This document shows positions 34,941-43,622 of a DNA stretch of 64,000 nucleotides, piece by piece (positions within the stretch are counted from its first letter, which is position 1; each line of letters begins with the position of its first letter). The DNA comes from Gammaproteobacteria bacterium UBA5109 (GTDB lineage: Bacteria; Pseudomonadota; Gammaproteobacteria; Pseudomonadales; Pseudohongiellaceae): assembly GCA_002414385.1 (NCBI GenBank), contig DHZH01000006.1, positions 411,823 through 475,822 of the forward strand. The letters are read 5' to 3'. A program made the translations under genes and the position numbers. A model generated the notes under the pieces. The model was not told where the DNA came from, did no database searches, and was given only the letters and a program-made list of their open reading frames with translations.

Positions 34941-35255
34941 ATGCAAAAGCTTAAAAGAGATGATGAAGTAATTGTTATCGCCGGTCGCGACAAAGGCAAA
35001 CGCGGAAAGATCACTCGCGTGCTGAAAAATGGCCGCCTGGTTGTTTCCGGCATCAATATGGTTAAGCGCCATACGCGTCCGAATCCGAATATCGGTCAGC
35101 AGGGCGGCATCATCGAGAAAGAAGCCGGTATTCAGGTTTCCAATGTGGCGATTTTTAACCCGAAAACTGAAAAGGCCGATCGTGTCGGTTTTAAAGTTGA
35201 GGAAGACGGTAACAAAGTCCGTATTTTTAAATCAGACAGTTCGCTGGTTGATTAA
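34941..35255 (+). CDS. rplX: 50S ribosomal protein L24
   Basis: L24 starts large-subunit assembly. The 104-residue product has the KOW motif VIVIAGRDKGKRGKITRV and the following VSGINMVKRHTRPN. Position and length match the family. Confidence 0.97.
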   Translation: MQKLKRDDEVIVIAGRDKGKRGKITRVLKNGRLVVSGINMVKRHTRPNPNIGQQGGIIEKEAGIQVSNVAIFNPKTEKADRVGFKVEEDGNKVRIFKSDSSLVD

Positions 35256-35298
35256 GAGCTGAATAAGCTTAACAACAGAAACAGAACAGGTTAGAACG

Positions 35299-35871
35299 AT
35301 GGCTCGATTAAGAGATTTATACAAAAACGAAGTGATTCCGGAATTGACCAAAAAGTTCAATTACCGTAACCCGATGGAAGTGCCCAAAATCACTAAAGTG
35401 GTTTTGAATATGGGTAATGGTGAATTCAGCGACAAGAAAGTGCTCGAAAGTGCACTGAATGATCTGTCGCAAATCAGTGGCCAGAAACCGCTTGTAACAA
35501 AAGCGCGTAAATCCATTGCCGGATTTAAAGTTCGTGAAGACTGGCCTGTGGGGGCAAAAGTGACCCTGCGTGGCGTGCGTATGTATGAATTCCTGGATCG
35601 TCTGATCAATATAGCGATTCCGCGAATCCGTGACTTTCGGGGACTTAATCCGAAGTCATTTGACGGACGTGGCAATTACGCCCTCGGTGTCAGCGAGCAG
35701 ATTATTTTTCCGGAAATCGATTATGACAAGATCGATGCTCTGCGCGGAATGGATATAACGATCACAACTACTGCACAGAGTGATGAAGAAGGAAGAGCCT
35801 TGTTAAGAGCATTGCGATTCCCGCTTAAAGGTGGCGAAGCCCCGGCTCAGCAAGCCCAGGCACAGGCTTAA
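35299..35871 (+). CDS. rplE: 50S ribosomal protein L5
   Basis: L5 binds 5S rRNA and the P-site tRNA. The 190-residue product has the signature PKITKVVLNMGNGE and GVSEQIIFPEIDYDKI. The C-terminus has an extra Ala/Gln tail (QQAQAQA) of about ten residues beyond E. coli L5. Confidence 0.98.
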   Translation: MARLRDLYKNEVIPELTKKFNYRNPMEVPKITKVVLNMGNGEFSDKKVLESALNDLSQISGQKPLVTKARKSIAGFKVREDWPVGAKVTLRGVRMYEFLDRLINIAIPRIRDFRGLNPKSFDGRGNYALGVSEQIIFPEIDYDKIDALRGMDITITTTAQSDEEGRALLRALRFPLKGGEAPAQQAQAQA

Positions 35872-35908
35872 CGAGCAGCGTAAAAGCAAATTTTAGAGGA
35901 AAGAACAG

Positions 35909-36214
35909 ATGGCCAAAACATCAATGATTGCAAGAGAACACAAACGCAGCAAAACTGTTGCCAAGTACGCCAGCAAGCGTGCTGAGCTGAAAGCAATTAT
36001 CAGCAGCCCCACTGCAAGCGATGATGAGAAGTGGGATGCACAGATTAAGCTGCAGAAACTGCCACGTGATGCGAGCCCGGTTCGTCAGACCCGTCGTTGC
36101 CAGATTACCGGTCGTCCTCACGGTGTGTTCCGCAAGTTCAAGCTTTGCAGAAACAAACTCAGAGAAGCGGCCATGCGTGGTGATGTTCCAGGCCTGACCA
36201 AGGCAAGCTGGTAA
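35909..36214 (+). CDS. rpsN: 30S ribosomal protein S14
   Basis: S14 is in the small subunit head. The 101-residue product is the long, zinc-free type: RQTRRCQITGRPHGVFRKFK lacks the CxxC pairs of the short form. AGAGGA precedes the start. Confidence 0.98.
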   Translation: MAKTSMIAREHKRSKTVAKYASKRAELKAIISSPTASDDEKWDAQIKLQKLPRDASPVRQTRRCQITGRPHGVFRKFKLCRNKLREAAMRGDVPGLTKASW

Positions 36215-36235
36215 GCGTTTAGGAGATATAAAAGC

Positions 36236-36631
36236 ATGAGTATGTCAGACCCAATTGCAGATCTTCTGACTCGTATCAGAAATGCCCAGATGGTGCACAA
36301 GAATACGGTGGAATGTCCTGCATCTAAAACCAAGCTGGCGATCCTGGATGTATTGAAGGATGAAGGTTATATAAGTGGTTATCAGGTCAGCGATGATCTG
36401 GTTAAGCCGGTAGTTTCGGTTGAGCTGAAGTACCACAAAGGCCAGGGCGTCATTGAAGAAATTCATCGCGGCAGCCGTCCCGGACTGCGTCATTATGTTT
36501 CCAGGGAAGATTTACCGGAAGTCCGTGCCGGACTGGGCGTAGCGATTATCTCCACTAACAAGGGAGTCATGACCGATAAAGCTGCACGTCAGGCTGGTGT
36601 TGGTGGCGAGATACTCTGCACCGTCTTCTAA
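36236..36631 (+). CDS. rpsH: 30S ribosomal protein S8
   Basis: S8 binds the central domain of 16S rRNA and represses the spc operon in E. coli. The 131-residue product begins SMSDPIADLLTRIRNAQMV and has the signature GVAIISTNKGVMTDKAARQAG. A TAGGAG precedes the start. Confidence 0.98.
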   Translation: MSMSDPIADLLTRIRNAQMVHKNTVECPASKTKLAILDVLKDEGYISGYQVSDDLVKPVVSVELKYHKGQGVIEEIHRGSRPGLRHYVSREDLPEVRAGLGVAIISTNKGVMTDKAARQAGVGGEILCTVF

Positions 36632-36672
36632 TAGTTATTTAATAGTTGTTAACGAAATTATAGAGCAAAGAT

Positions 36673-37206
36673 ATGTCCAGAATAGCAAATGCTCCAGTTG
36701 ATTTACCCAGTGGTGTGGAAGCCGTTATCGCTAATGGCCTGATCACCTTGAAAGGCAGCCAGGGTTCGCTTGAGATGCCTGTGCACGAAGAAATTGAAAT
36801 CGTTACTGAGGAAAATCAGCTCAAATTTTCACCCAAGGGCAAGGGCAAAAATGCTGTTGCACTGACAGGCACCTATCGCTCACTGGTCAACAATATGGTC
36901 GAGGGTGTGGCCAAGGGTTTTGAGAAAAAGCTGACCTTGATTGGCGTCGGTTATCGTGCCAAGGCACAGGGCAAAACACTGAATCTGGTTGTCGGTTACT
37001 CGCATCCGATTGACTATGAACTGCCGGAAGGCATTAGCGCAGAAACTCCGAGCCAGACAGAAATTGTGATCAAGGGTGCTGATAAGCAGCAGGTTGGTCA
37101 GGTGGCAGCTGAAATTCGAAAATTCAGACCACCGGAGCCCTATAAAGGCAAAGGCATTCGCTACACTGACGAATACGTCTATCGTAAAGAAGCCAAGAAA
37201 AAATAA
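36673..37206 (+). CDS. rplF: 50S ribosomal protein L6
   Basis: L6 lies near the sarcin-ricin loop. The 177-residue product has two related domains and the signature PEPYKGKGIRYTDEYVYRKE. It has the typical length. Confidence 0.98.
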   Translation: MSRIANAPVDLPSGVEAVIANGLITLKGSQGSLEMPVHEEIEIVTEENQLKFSPKGKGKNAVALTGTYRSLVNNMVEGVAKGFEKKLTLIGVGYRAKAQGKTLNLVVGYSHPIDYELPEGISAETPSQTEIVIKGADKQQVGQVAAEIRKFRPPEPYKGKGIRYTDEYVYRKEAKKK

Positions 37207-37237
37207 ACAAGTAATACCATTTGAGGCAATTAGAGCA

Positions 37238-37573
37238 ATGAATGAGAAGAAGGAATCGCGTCTGCGCAGAGCCAGAAGAGCGAGAGCGAAAATCAGTGAG
37301 TTGCGCGTTAACCGTCTGACGGTTTATCGCAGCCCGCGGCATATTTATGCCCAGATTATTTCACCTGACAACAAGATTCTGGTGACGGCTTCTTCTCTGG
37401 GTGAAAAGAAAACCGGGAATGTGGATTCAGCTGCCGAGATCGGTAAAAAAATTGCTGAAAAAGCAAAGTCGGCAGGTATCACCAAAGTCGCCTTTGATCG
37501 TAGCGGTTATCGGTACCACGGGCGCGTTAAAGCCCTGGCTGAAGCGGCACGTGAAGGCGGACTTGAATTCTAG
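37238..37573 (+). CDS. rplR: 50S ribosomal protein L18
   Basis: L18 binds 5S rRNA. ATG 37238 is chosen because the protein then starts NEKKESRLRRARRAR as in the family; the frame is open from 37076 inside rplF, which would add 54 residues with no L18 similarity. The 111-residue product has YRSPRHIYAQII and DRSGYRYHGRVKALAEAARE. Confidence 0.97.
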   Translation: MNEKKESRLRRARRARAKISELRVNRLTVYRSPRHIYAQIISPDNKILVTASSLGEKKTGNVDSAAEIGKKIAEKAKSAGITKVAFDRSGYRYHGRVKALAEAAREGGLEF

Positions 37574-37589
37574 GAATGTGGATTAAGTT

Positions 37590-38099
37590 ATGGCATTGAA
37601 AAACGAGCAAAACAGAAACGAAGAAGGCCTGCAGGAAAAACTGATCCAGGTCAATCGTGTTGCAAAGGTTGTTAAAGGCGGACGAATTTTTGGTTTTACC
37701 GCTCTGACAGCTGTCGGTGACGGCAATGGCCGGGTCGGGTTTGGCCGCGGCAAAGCGCGTGAAGTTCCACTGGCAATTCAGAAGGCCATGGAAGCAGCGC
37801 GTCGCAATATGATTTCAGTGAAACTGGATGGTGGTACTCTGCAGTATCCGGTTAAAGCTCGTCATGGTGCGTCGAATATTTATATGCAGCCGGCTTCGGA
37901 AGGTACGGGCGTCATTGCCGGAGGTGCAATGCGTGCGATTCTTGAACTGGCGGGTGTACATAACGTGCTGGCGAAATGCTACGGTTCTACCAATCCGGTT
38001 AACGTGGTGCACGCAACATTCAAAGGACTGCAGCATATGCGCTCTCCGGATGAAGTAGCTGAAAAACGCGGCAAGAAAATTGAAGAGATTGTTGGTTAG
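37590..38099 (+). CDS. rpsE: 30S ribosomal protein S5
   Basis: S5 helps control decoding accuracy. The 169-residue product has the double-stranded RNA-binding domain with KVVKGGRIFGFTALTAVGDG and the second domain ending EKRGKKIEEI. The spectinomycin loop region looks intact. Confidence 0.98.
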   Translation: MALKNEQNRNEEGLQEKLIQVNRVAKVVKGGRIFGFTALTAVGDGNGRVGFGRGKAREVPLAIQKAMEAARRNMISVKLDGGTLQYPVKARHGASNIYMQPASEGTGVIAGGAMRAILELAGVHNVLAKCYGSTNPVNVVHATFKGLQHMRSPDEVAEKRGKKIEEIVG

Positions 38100-38157
38100 A
38101 AGTTGTTGATTGGAAATAGTTGGCTAACAGCCAGAAGAAACGAACAGGTAAACAGTC

Positions 38158-38343
38158 ATGGCAGATAAAACGGTAAAAGTGACCCTGATTAAAAGCCCGA
38201 TTGGCGCTTTGAAGAAACACAAGGCCTGTCTAACCGGACTGGGTCTGCGTCGTGTGCGTCATGAAGTTGAACTTCAGGATACTGCCGCTGTACGTGGCAT
38301 GATCAATAAAGTCCGTCATCTGGTTCAGGTGGAGGGAGAGTAG
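38158..38343 (+). CDS. rpmD: 50S ribosomal protein L30
   Basis: L30 is a small large-subunit protein. The 61-residue product reads KVTLIKSPIGALKKHKACLT and ends HLVQVEGE, matching the bacterial short form. It is two bases from rplO. Confidence 0.96.
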   Translation: MADKTVKVTLIKSPIGALKKHKACLTGLGLRRVRHEVELQDTAAVRGMINKVRHLVQVEGE

Positions 38344-38345
38344 TA

Positions 38346-38780
38346 ATGAGATTAAATGATATTCAAAGTGCTCCTGGTGCTATTCACTCGAAAAAACGAG
38401 TAGGCCGCGGAGTAGGTAGTGGTTGGGGAAAAACCTGTGGCCGTGGTCACAAGGGTCAGCTTTCACGTTCCGGCGGTACAGTTAAGCCTGGATTTGAAGG
38501 TGGCCAGATGCCCCTGCAGAAACGTCTGCCGAAATTTGGTTTTACTTCACGTGTGGGCATGAGCAAAGCAGAAGTCCGTACAGCTGAATTAAACAAGGTT
38601 GAAGCGGAAGTGGTTGATCTGGTTGCGCTGGAAAAAGCCAACATAATTGACCGCAATACCAAACGGGTAAAAATCATGCTGTCCGGTGACCTGACAAAAG
38701 CAGTTACTGTAAAAGGTCTTGAAGTCAGTAAAGGCGCCAGGGCGGCAATTGAAGCTGCCGGCGGTAAAGTCGAAGAGTAA
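38346..38780 (+). CDS. rplO: 50S ribosomal protein L15
   Basis: L15 is a late assembly protein. The 144-residue product has the Gly/Arg-rich N-terminal extension (KKRVGRGVGSGWGKTCGRGH) and a C-terminal domain with the KGARAAIEAAGG ending. The start has GGGAGAG upstream. Confidence 0.98.
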   Translation: MRLNDIQSAPGAIHSKKRVGRGVGSGWGKTCGRGHKGQLSRSGGTVKPGFEGGQMPLQKRLPKFGFTSRVGMSKAEVRTAELNKVEAEVVDLVALEKANIIDRNTKRVKIMLSGDLTKAVTVKGLEVSKGARAAIEAAGGKVEE

Positions 38781-38795
38781 AAAAGCGATAAAATA

Positions 38796-40121
38796 ATGGC
38801 AAAGAAAGGCGTAGCCCAGGCGGGCATGCAAGCAGGAAAAGGAGACGGTTTGGCTGAACTGAAAGCCCGACTGCTTTTCGTGCTGTTCGCTATTTTTGTT
38901 TATCGTATCGGCACTCATATTCCGGTCCCGGGGATTAACCCGGATCAACTACAGGCACTGTTTAACCAGAATCAGGGAACTTTCCTGGGGCTGTTCAACA
39001 TGTTTTCCGGTGGTGCGATTGAGCGTATGAGTATTGTCGCTCTGGGAATCATGCCCTACATTACTTCTTCAATTATCATGCAGTTACTGACAGCCACCAC
39101 GCCGCAGCTCGAACAGCTGAAGAAGGAAGGCGAGTCAGGACGTCGCAAGATTACCCAGTATACGCGTTACGGGGCCTTGCTGTTCGCCAGTGTTCAGGCA
39201 GTCGCCATGACCACAGGCCTGCTGGCGCCGATTTCTTTTGAGCCCAATTTCAGTTTTTATTTTACTGCCATCGTGTCATTGATCTGTGGTGCCATGTTCC
39301 TGATGTGGCTGGGCGAGCAGATTACTGAGCGCGGTGTTGGCAACGGAATATCCTTACTTATTTTTGCCGGCATTGTTGCCAGCTTGCCGACAGCCATCGG
39401 CCAGGCACTGGAGCAGGCAGCAGAAGGGCAGATTCAACCGCTGGCGCTGTTTGTTGTAGCAGTGCTAGCTGCGGTGGTGGTTGCCTGTGTGGTTTTTGTT
39501 GAGCGTGCCCAGCGCCGCATTACGGTTAACTATGCACCCCGTCAGCAGGGTCGCAAGATGTATCAGGGTCAGTCCAGTCATTTGCCGCTGAAGGTAAATA
39601 TGGCTGGCGTGATTCCGGCAATTTTTGCCAGTTCTTTCCTGTTGTTCCCGCAATCTCTGGGAACCTGGTTTGGCAATAATGACGGCTATGAATTTCTCGC
39701 TGATCTGGCTCTTTTACTGGGTCCCGGACAGCCTCTGAATATTCTGGTGTTTTCGGTGTTGATTGTGACTTTCTGCTTTTTCTATACCTCACTGGTATTC
39801 AATCCCAAGGAAATTGCAGAAAACCTGAAACGTTCAGGCGCATTTATTCCGGGAATTCGGCCGGGTGAACAAACAGCAAATTATGTGGACAATGTCATGA
39901 CGCGTCTTACCATGTTTGGTGCGGCCTACATCACCCTTATTTGTCTGTTGCCCCAGTTTTTACAAACGTCTGCCAACGTCCCCTTTCAGCTGGGTGGAAC
40001 TTCACTGCTGATTGTTGTCGTGGTGAGTATGGATTTTATGGCACAGATTCAGTCGCATCTGATGTCGCATCAATATGAGTCATTGATGAAGAAATCCAAT
40101 ATTGGCTCGTTCAAACGCTGA
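38796..40121 (+). CDS. secY: Preprotein translocase subunit SecY
   Basis: SecY is the protein-conducting channel of the inner membrane. The 441-residue product has ten hydrophobic segments, the IPVPGINPDQL stretch before the plug, and the two SecY signatures near GMFSGGAIERMSIVALGIMP and MWLGEQITERGVGNGIS. It pairs with SecE at 12904. Confidence 0.98.
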   Translation: MAKKGVAQAGMQAGKGDGLAELKARLLFVLFAIFVYRIGTHIPVPGINPDQLQALFNQNQGTFLGLFNMFSGGAIERMSIVALGIMPYITSSIIMQLLTATTPQLEQLKKEGESGRRKITQYTRYGALLFASVQAVAMTTGLLAPISFEPNFSFYFTAIVSLICGAMFLMWLGEQITERGVGNGISLLIFAGIVASLPTAIGQALEQAAEGQIQPLALFVVAVLAAVVVACVVFVERAQRRITVNYAPRQQGRKMYQGQSSHLPLKVNMAGVIPAIFASSFLLFPQSLGTWFGNNDGYEFLADLALLLGPGQPLNILVFSVLIVTFCFFYTSLVFNPKEIAENLKRSGAFIPGIRPGEQTANYVDNVMTRLTMFGAAYITLICLLPQFLQTSANVPFQLGGTSLLIVVVVSMDFMAQIQSHLMSHQYESLMKKSNIGSFKR

Positions 40122-40159
40122 ACAGAGAGAATGAGAGAGAAAGGTTTAGGAGCAGGATC

Positions 40160-40273
40160 ATGAAAGTCAGAGCATCAGTTAAAAAAATGTGTAGAAACTG
40201 CAAGATCATCAGACGTAATGGTGCAGTCAGGGTTATCTGCAGAGAGCCACGGCACAAGCAGCGCCAGGGCTAG
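40160..40273 (+). CDS. rpmJ: 50S ribosomal protein L36
   Basis: This 37-residue gene is short and easily overlooked. The product begins MKVRASVKKMCRNCKIIRR and carries a zinc site of C-x2-C, a third Cys at residue 27 and His32, so it is the zinc-binding form. AGGAGCAGG precedes the ATG. It follows secY by 38 bases, as in most bacteria. Confidence 0.96.
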   Translation: MKVRASVKKMCRNCKIIRRNGAVRVICREPRHKQRQG

Positions 40274-40402
40274 GATTCGGCTTGATTTTGCAGGGTTCAG
40301 GGTATAAGCTATCGCGCCCTTTCAGACCTGAAATCGCTGATAATTTTATAAGTAAGTGTTTGATTAAATTAGAGAAAAAGATTTAATTTTTGGAGTAAGC
40401 AT
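40274..40402 (+). promoter_or_regulatory. Leader region of the alpha operon (possible weak promoter)
   Basis: This 129-base gap between rpmJ and rpsM contains TTGATT at 40282 and TATAAG at 40303 (15-base spacing, so weak) and complementary TTCAGG/CCTGAA arms. In E. coli the corresponding leader holds the S4-binding pseudoknot that represses the operon. An equivalent fold was not established. Confidence 0.3.
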
Positions 40403-40759
40403 ATGGCCCGTATTGCCGGAGTCAACATACCGGATAACAAGCATGTAGTGATTTCACTAAGCTATTTGTATGGCGTAGGACCGACTACTGCGAAAAAGCT
40501 TTGTGACAGCACTGGCATTGCGCCCAGTACGAAAGTCAGTGATCTGAGTGAAGAGGATCTGGACTCTCTGCGTACGGAAGTCGGCAAGCTCAACATTGAA
40601 GGTGACCTGCGTCGTGAAGTCTCCATGAACATCAAGCGTCTGATGGATCTGGGGACTTACCGTGGTATCCGTCATCGACGTAATTTACCGGTTAACGGCC
40701 AACGTACCAAAACCAATGCCCGTACCCGTAAAGGTCCGCGCAAACCAATTCGTAATTAA
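40403..40759 (+). CDS. rpsM: 30S ribosomal protein S13
   Basis: S13 bridges the subunit head and the large subunit. The 118-residue product begins ARIAGVNIPDNKHVVISLSY and has the C-terminal signature LPVNGQRTKTNARTRKGPRK. It opens the alpha operon equivalent; TGGAG lies upstream. Confidence 0.98.
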   Translation: MARIAGVNIPDNKHVVISLSYLYGVGPTTAKKLCDSTGIAPSTKVSDLSEEDLDSLRTEVGKLNIEGDLRREVSMNIKRLMDLGTYRGIRHRRNLPVNGQRTKTNARTRKGPRKPIRN

Positions 40760-40799
40760 CGAAATACAGTTAAGCAGAATCAAGTAAGGTAACAAGTAA

Positions 40800-41192
40800 A
40801 TGGCAAAACCTGCAGCACAGTCGCGAAAGAAAACAAGAACATCGGTTTCCGATGGGATTGCGCATATACATGCTTCCTTCAATAACACGATTATTACCAT
40901 TACAGACCGTCAGGGTAATGCACTGAGCTGGGCAACATCAGGTGGCTCAGGATTCCGCGGTTCACGTAAAAGCACGCCATTTGCTGCACAGGTAGCTGCC
41001 GAGCGTGCTGGTAAAAGTGCTATTGAGCAGTACAGCCTGAAAAATGTTGATGTCCGGGTTAACGGACCGGGACCAGGGCGCGAATCAGCAGTGCGTGCAC
41101 TGAATGCCTGTGGTCTGAAAGTTAGCAATATTACTGATGTCACACCGATTCCGCATAACGGTTGTCGGCCACCCAAAAAACGTCGCGTGTAG
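40800..41192 (+). CDS. rpsK: 30S ribosomal protein S11
   Basis: S11 is in the platform near the mRNA exit. The 130-residue product has the signature VDVRVNGPGPGRESAVRALN and ends IPHNGCRPPKKRRV. It is the expected partner of rpsM and rpsD. Confidence 0.98.
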   Translation: MAKPAAQSRKKTRTSVSDGIAHIHASFNNTIITITDRQGNALSWATSGGSGFRGSRKSTPFAAQVAAERAGKSAIEQYSLKNVDVRVNGPGPGRESAVRALNACGLKVSNITDVTPIPHNGCRPPKKRRV

Positions 41193-41217
41193 CAGCAGGA
41201 ATAGACAGGAGATAAAT

Positions 41218-41838
41218 ATGGCCCGTTATATAGGCCCAAAATGTAAATTAGCCAGAAGAGAAGGCACAGACCTGTTTCTGAAAAGCGGTGTGCGTTCACT
41301 GGAAGACAAATGTAAGGCGGAAGCCGCCCCAGGTCAGCATGGCCAGCGTCGTACGCGCCTGTCAGATTATGGTGTGCAGTTGCGTGAAAAGCAGAAAGTA
41401 CGTCGAATGTATGGCGTGCTGGAAAAGCAGTTCCGTTCCTATTACAAAGAAGCTGCCCGTCAGAAAGGTGCGACCGGTGAAGTATTGTTGCAACTTCTGG
41501 AAAGCCGCCTGGATAACGTCGTGTATCGCATTGGCTTTGGCTCAACGCGTTCGGAAGCCCGACAACTGGTTTCGCACAAAGCAATTCTGGTGAATGGCGA
41601 AGTGGTCAATATTGCTTCCTATCAGGTACAGGAAGGTGATGTCATCTCCGTGCGTGAAAAGGCCAAGGAACAATTACGAATTAAATCCGCACTGGATCTG
41701 GCTGCTGGCAGAGCCCCGGTGGAATGGATTGATGTTAATGTCAGCAAACTTGAAGGACAGTTCAAGCAGAAACCTGACCGCAGTGAGCTCCCTGCAGAAA
41801 TTAATGAGAGCTTGATTGTTGAGCTGTACTCGAAATAA
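41218..41838 (+). CDS. rpsD: 30S ribosomal protein S4
   Basis: S4 is a primary assembly protein and alpha operon repressor in E. coli. ATG 41218 is chosen because the protein starts ARYIGPKCKLARREGTDLF at family length (206); AGGAG lies upstream, and the frame is open earlier inside rpsK. It has the S4 RNA-binding signature LESRLDNVVYRIGFGSTRSE. Confidence 0.98.
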   Translation: MARYIGPKCKLARREGTDLFLKSGVRSLEDKCKAEAAPGQHGQRRTRLSDYGVQLREKQKVRRMYGVLEKQFRSYYKEAARQKGATGEVLLQLLESRLDNVVYRIGFGSTRSEARQLVSHKAILVNGEVVNIASYQVQEGDVISVREKAKEQLRIKSALDLAAGRAPVEWIDVNVSKLEGQFKQKPDRSELPAEINESLIVELYSK

Positions 41839-41839
41839 A

Positions 41840-41885
41840 CCTGATACCCGTCAGTAGCAGTAACGTAGCAGTAAAAAGTATCAGG
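41840..41885 (+). other. Hairpin between rpsD and rpoA
   Basis: CCTGATAC (41840-41847) and GTATCAGG (41878-41885) are exact complements around a 30-base loop. There is no T run. The GTATC-A core is like that of the rplA-rplJ palindrome, though shorter. Confidence 0.5.
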
Positions 41886-41926
41886 AAATTTAAATAATTT
41901 AATTTAGCCGAGCAAAGAGGAACTAC

Positions 41927-42925
41927 ATGCAGATTACGCTAGCAAACTTTCTGACCCCTCAAGTCATCCAGGTAGAGGAATTAGATAAGTACCGCTCCAA
42001 GGTAGTTCTGGAACCACTGGAGCGAGGCTTCGGTCATACTCTGGGGAATGCCCTGAGAAGAATTCTACTGTCTTCAATGCCGGGTTGTGCAATTGAAGAA
42101 GTTGAGATCGATGGCGTTGTTCATGAATACAGCACTATTGAAGGAGTTCAGGAAGATGTCATTGAAATCATCCTGAACCTGAAAAGCCTGGCCATTGATT
42201 TGAATGCCCAGAGCGAGGTTGTACTGGAACTTAGTAAATCAGGTAAAGGCCCGGTAACAGCTGCCGATATCACTCTGGATCATGATGTTGAAATTATCGA
42301 TCCGGATCACCTGATCTGTACACTGAATGAAAATGGTTCCATCAATATGCGCATTAAAGTAGGTACTGGTCGTGGTTACGTTCCAGCCGATGCGCGTGCT
42401 GATGATGAAGACGAAACACGTTCAGTCGGTAAATTATTGCTGGATGCCTCATATTCTCCGGTAAATCGCGTTACCTATTCGGTGGAAAATGCCAGGGTTG
42501 AGCAGCGTACTGATCTGGACAAACTGATCCTTGAGCTGGAAACCAATGGCACGATGGAAGCTGAAGAGGCTATCCGCCAGGCAGCCACTATCCTTCAGCA
42601 CCAGTTAAGTGTTTTCGTTGATCTGCAGAAAGATGCGGTTAATGAGCCGGAAGAGCAGGAAGATAAAATTGATCCGATCCTGTTACGCCCGGTTGATGAT
42701 CTGGAGCTTACCGTGCGTTCGGCAAACTGCCTGAAAGCGGAAAATATTTATTACATCGGCGACCTGATTCAGCGTACCGAAGTGGAACTGCTGAAAACCC
42801 CGAACCTGGGTAAAAAATCACTGACCGAAATCAAAGACGTACTTGCTTCAAGAGGTTTGTCTCTTGGTCTGCGTCTGGAAAACTGGCCACCGTCATCATT
42901 AAAAGGCGACGACAGAGCCGCTTAG
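41927..42925 (+). CDS. rpoA: DNA-directed RNA polymerase subunit alpha
   Basis: RpoA dimers seed RNA polymerase assembly and contact activators. The 332-residue product has the N-terminal domain (ERGFGHTLGNALRRILLSSM) and the C-terminal domain with NCLKAENIYYIGDLIQRTE and NLGKKSLTEIKDVL, the region contacted by CRP. A 196-base gap precedes rplQ, longer than usual. Confidence 0.99.
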   Translation: MQITLANFLTPQVIQVEELDKYRSKVVLEPLERGFGHTLGNALRRILLSSMPGCAIEEVEIDGVVHEYSTIEGVQEDVIEIILNLKSLAIDLNAQSEVVLELSKSGKGPVTAADITLDHDVEIIDPDHLICTLNENGSINMRIKVGTGRGYVPADARADDEDETRSVGKLLLDASYSPVNRVTYSVENARVEQRTDLDKLILELETNGTMEAEEAIRQAATILQHQLSVFVDLQKDAVNEPEEQEDKIDPILLRPVDDLELTVRSANCLKAENIYYIGDLIQRTEVELLKTPNLGKKSLTEIKDVLASRGLSLGLRLENWPPSSLKGDDRAA

Positions 42926-43121
42926 GATTGTATAGGAGCTATTGCGCTTGCTGATACTTCGTTAAAAGTAAATTTTAATCGGTCACTTACTGTAAATGTA
43001 AGTTCCCTCATAAAATTGACTTTAGCCTTGTCTTAGCGTCGCTCGTAATGCTCTCCAGACTCCTAGGTTAAGAAATTTTACAGTTAAATAATTTAGAGTT
43101 TAGTTAAATAGGAAAGTAGTC
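42926..43121 (+). other. Extended rpoA-rplQ spacer
   Basis: The 196-base gap holds a small hairpin (ACTTAC/GTAAGT, 42985-43003) and a TTGACT at 43016 without a matching -10. No gene, tRNA or clear promoter was found. Its role is unknown. Confidence 0.5.
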
Positions 43122-43559
43122 ATGCGTCATCGTCATAGTGGACGTCAGCTCAACAGAAACAGTAGCCATCGGCAGGCCATGTTCCGCAACATGACCAGTT
43201 CACTGGTTGAGCATGAAATTATTAAAACAACTCTGGCCAAGGCCAAAGAGCTGCGCTCCTATGCCGAGCCCCTTATCACACTGGCTAAAGAAGACAGCGT
43301 GGCTAATCGTCGCCTGGCCTTTAATCGTGTGCGTGACAAAGCGACTGTCGGCAAGCTGTTTACCGAGCTGGGGCCGCGTTATGCTGAACGACCGGGTGGA
43401 TATTTGCGTGTAATTAAATGTGGTCTACGTACCGGAGATAAGGCACCAATGGCCTTTGTCGAACTGGTTGACCGCCCAATGCCTGATTTCAATGACTATG
43501 ATGATGAAGATGATATCGAGGAAGTCACTGAAGAAGCTGAAGTAGAAGACAACAAATAG
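43122..43559 (+). CDS. rplQ: 50S ribosomal protein L17
   Basis: L17 lies at the tunnel exit. The 145-residue product begins RHRHSGRQLNRNSSHRQAM with the signature TTLAKAKELRSYAEPLITLA. It carries an acidic C-terminal tail (NDYDDEDDIEEVTEEAEVED) of about 25 residues beyond the core. It closes the ribosomal block. Confidence 0.97.
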   Translation: MRHRHSGRQLNRNSSHRQAMFRNMTSSLVEHEIIKTTLAKAKELRSYAEPLITLAKEDSVANRRLAFNRVRDKATVGKLFTELGPRYAERPGGYLRVIKCGLRTGDKAPMAFVELVDRPMPDFNDYDDEDDIEEVTEEAEVEDNK

Positions 43560-43573
43560 CTTTCAGATAAATT

Positions 43574-43602
43574 AAAAAAGCCGCTTCTCAGCGGCTTTTT
43601 TA
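43574..43602. terminator. Terminator between rplQ and crp
   Basis: GCCGCT/AGCGGC with a TCTC loop is preceded by A6 and followed by T7. It can act on both the alpha operon and the converging cfa-crp transcript. Confidence 0.92.
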
Positions 43603-43622
43603 TGTCTGCTTTTTGTCAGGAC

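Noticed and set aside
40910..41584. 224-codon minus-strand ORF over rpsK and rpsD
   Set aside because: Antisense to two certain ribosomal genes without supporting features.
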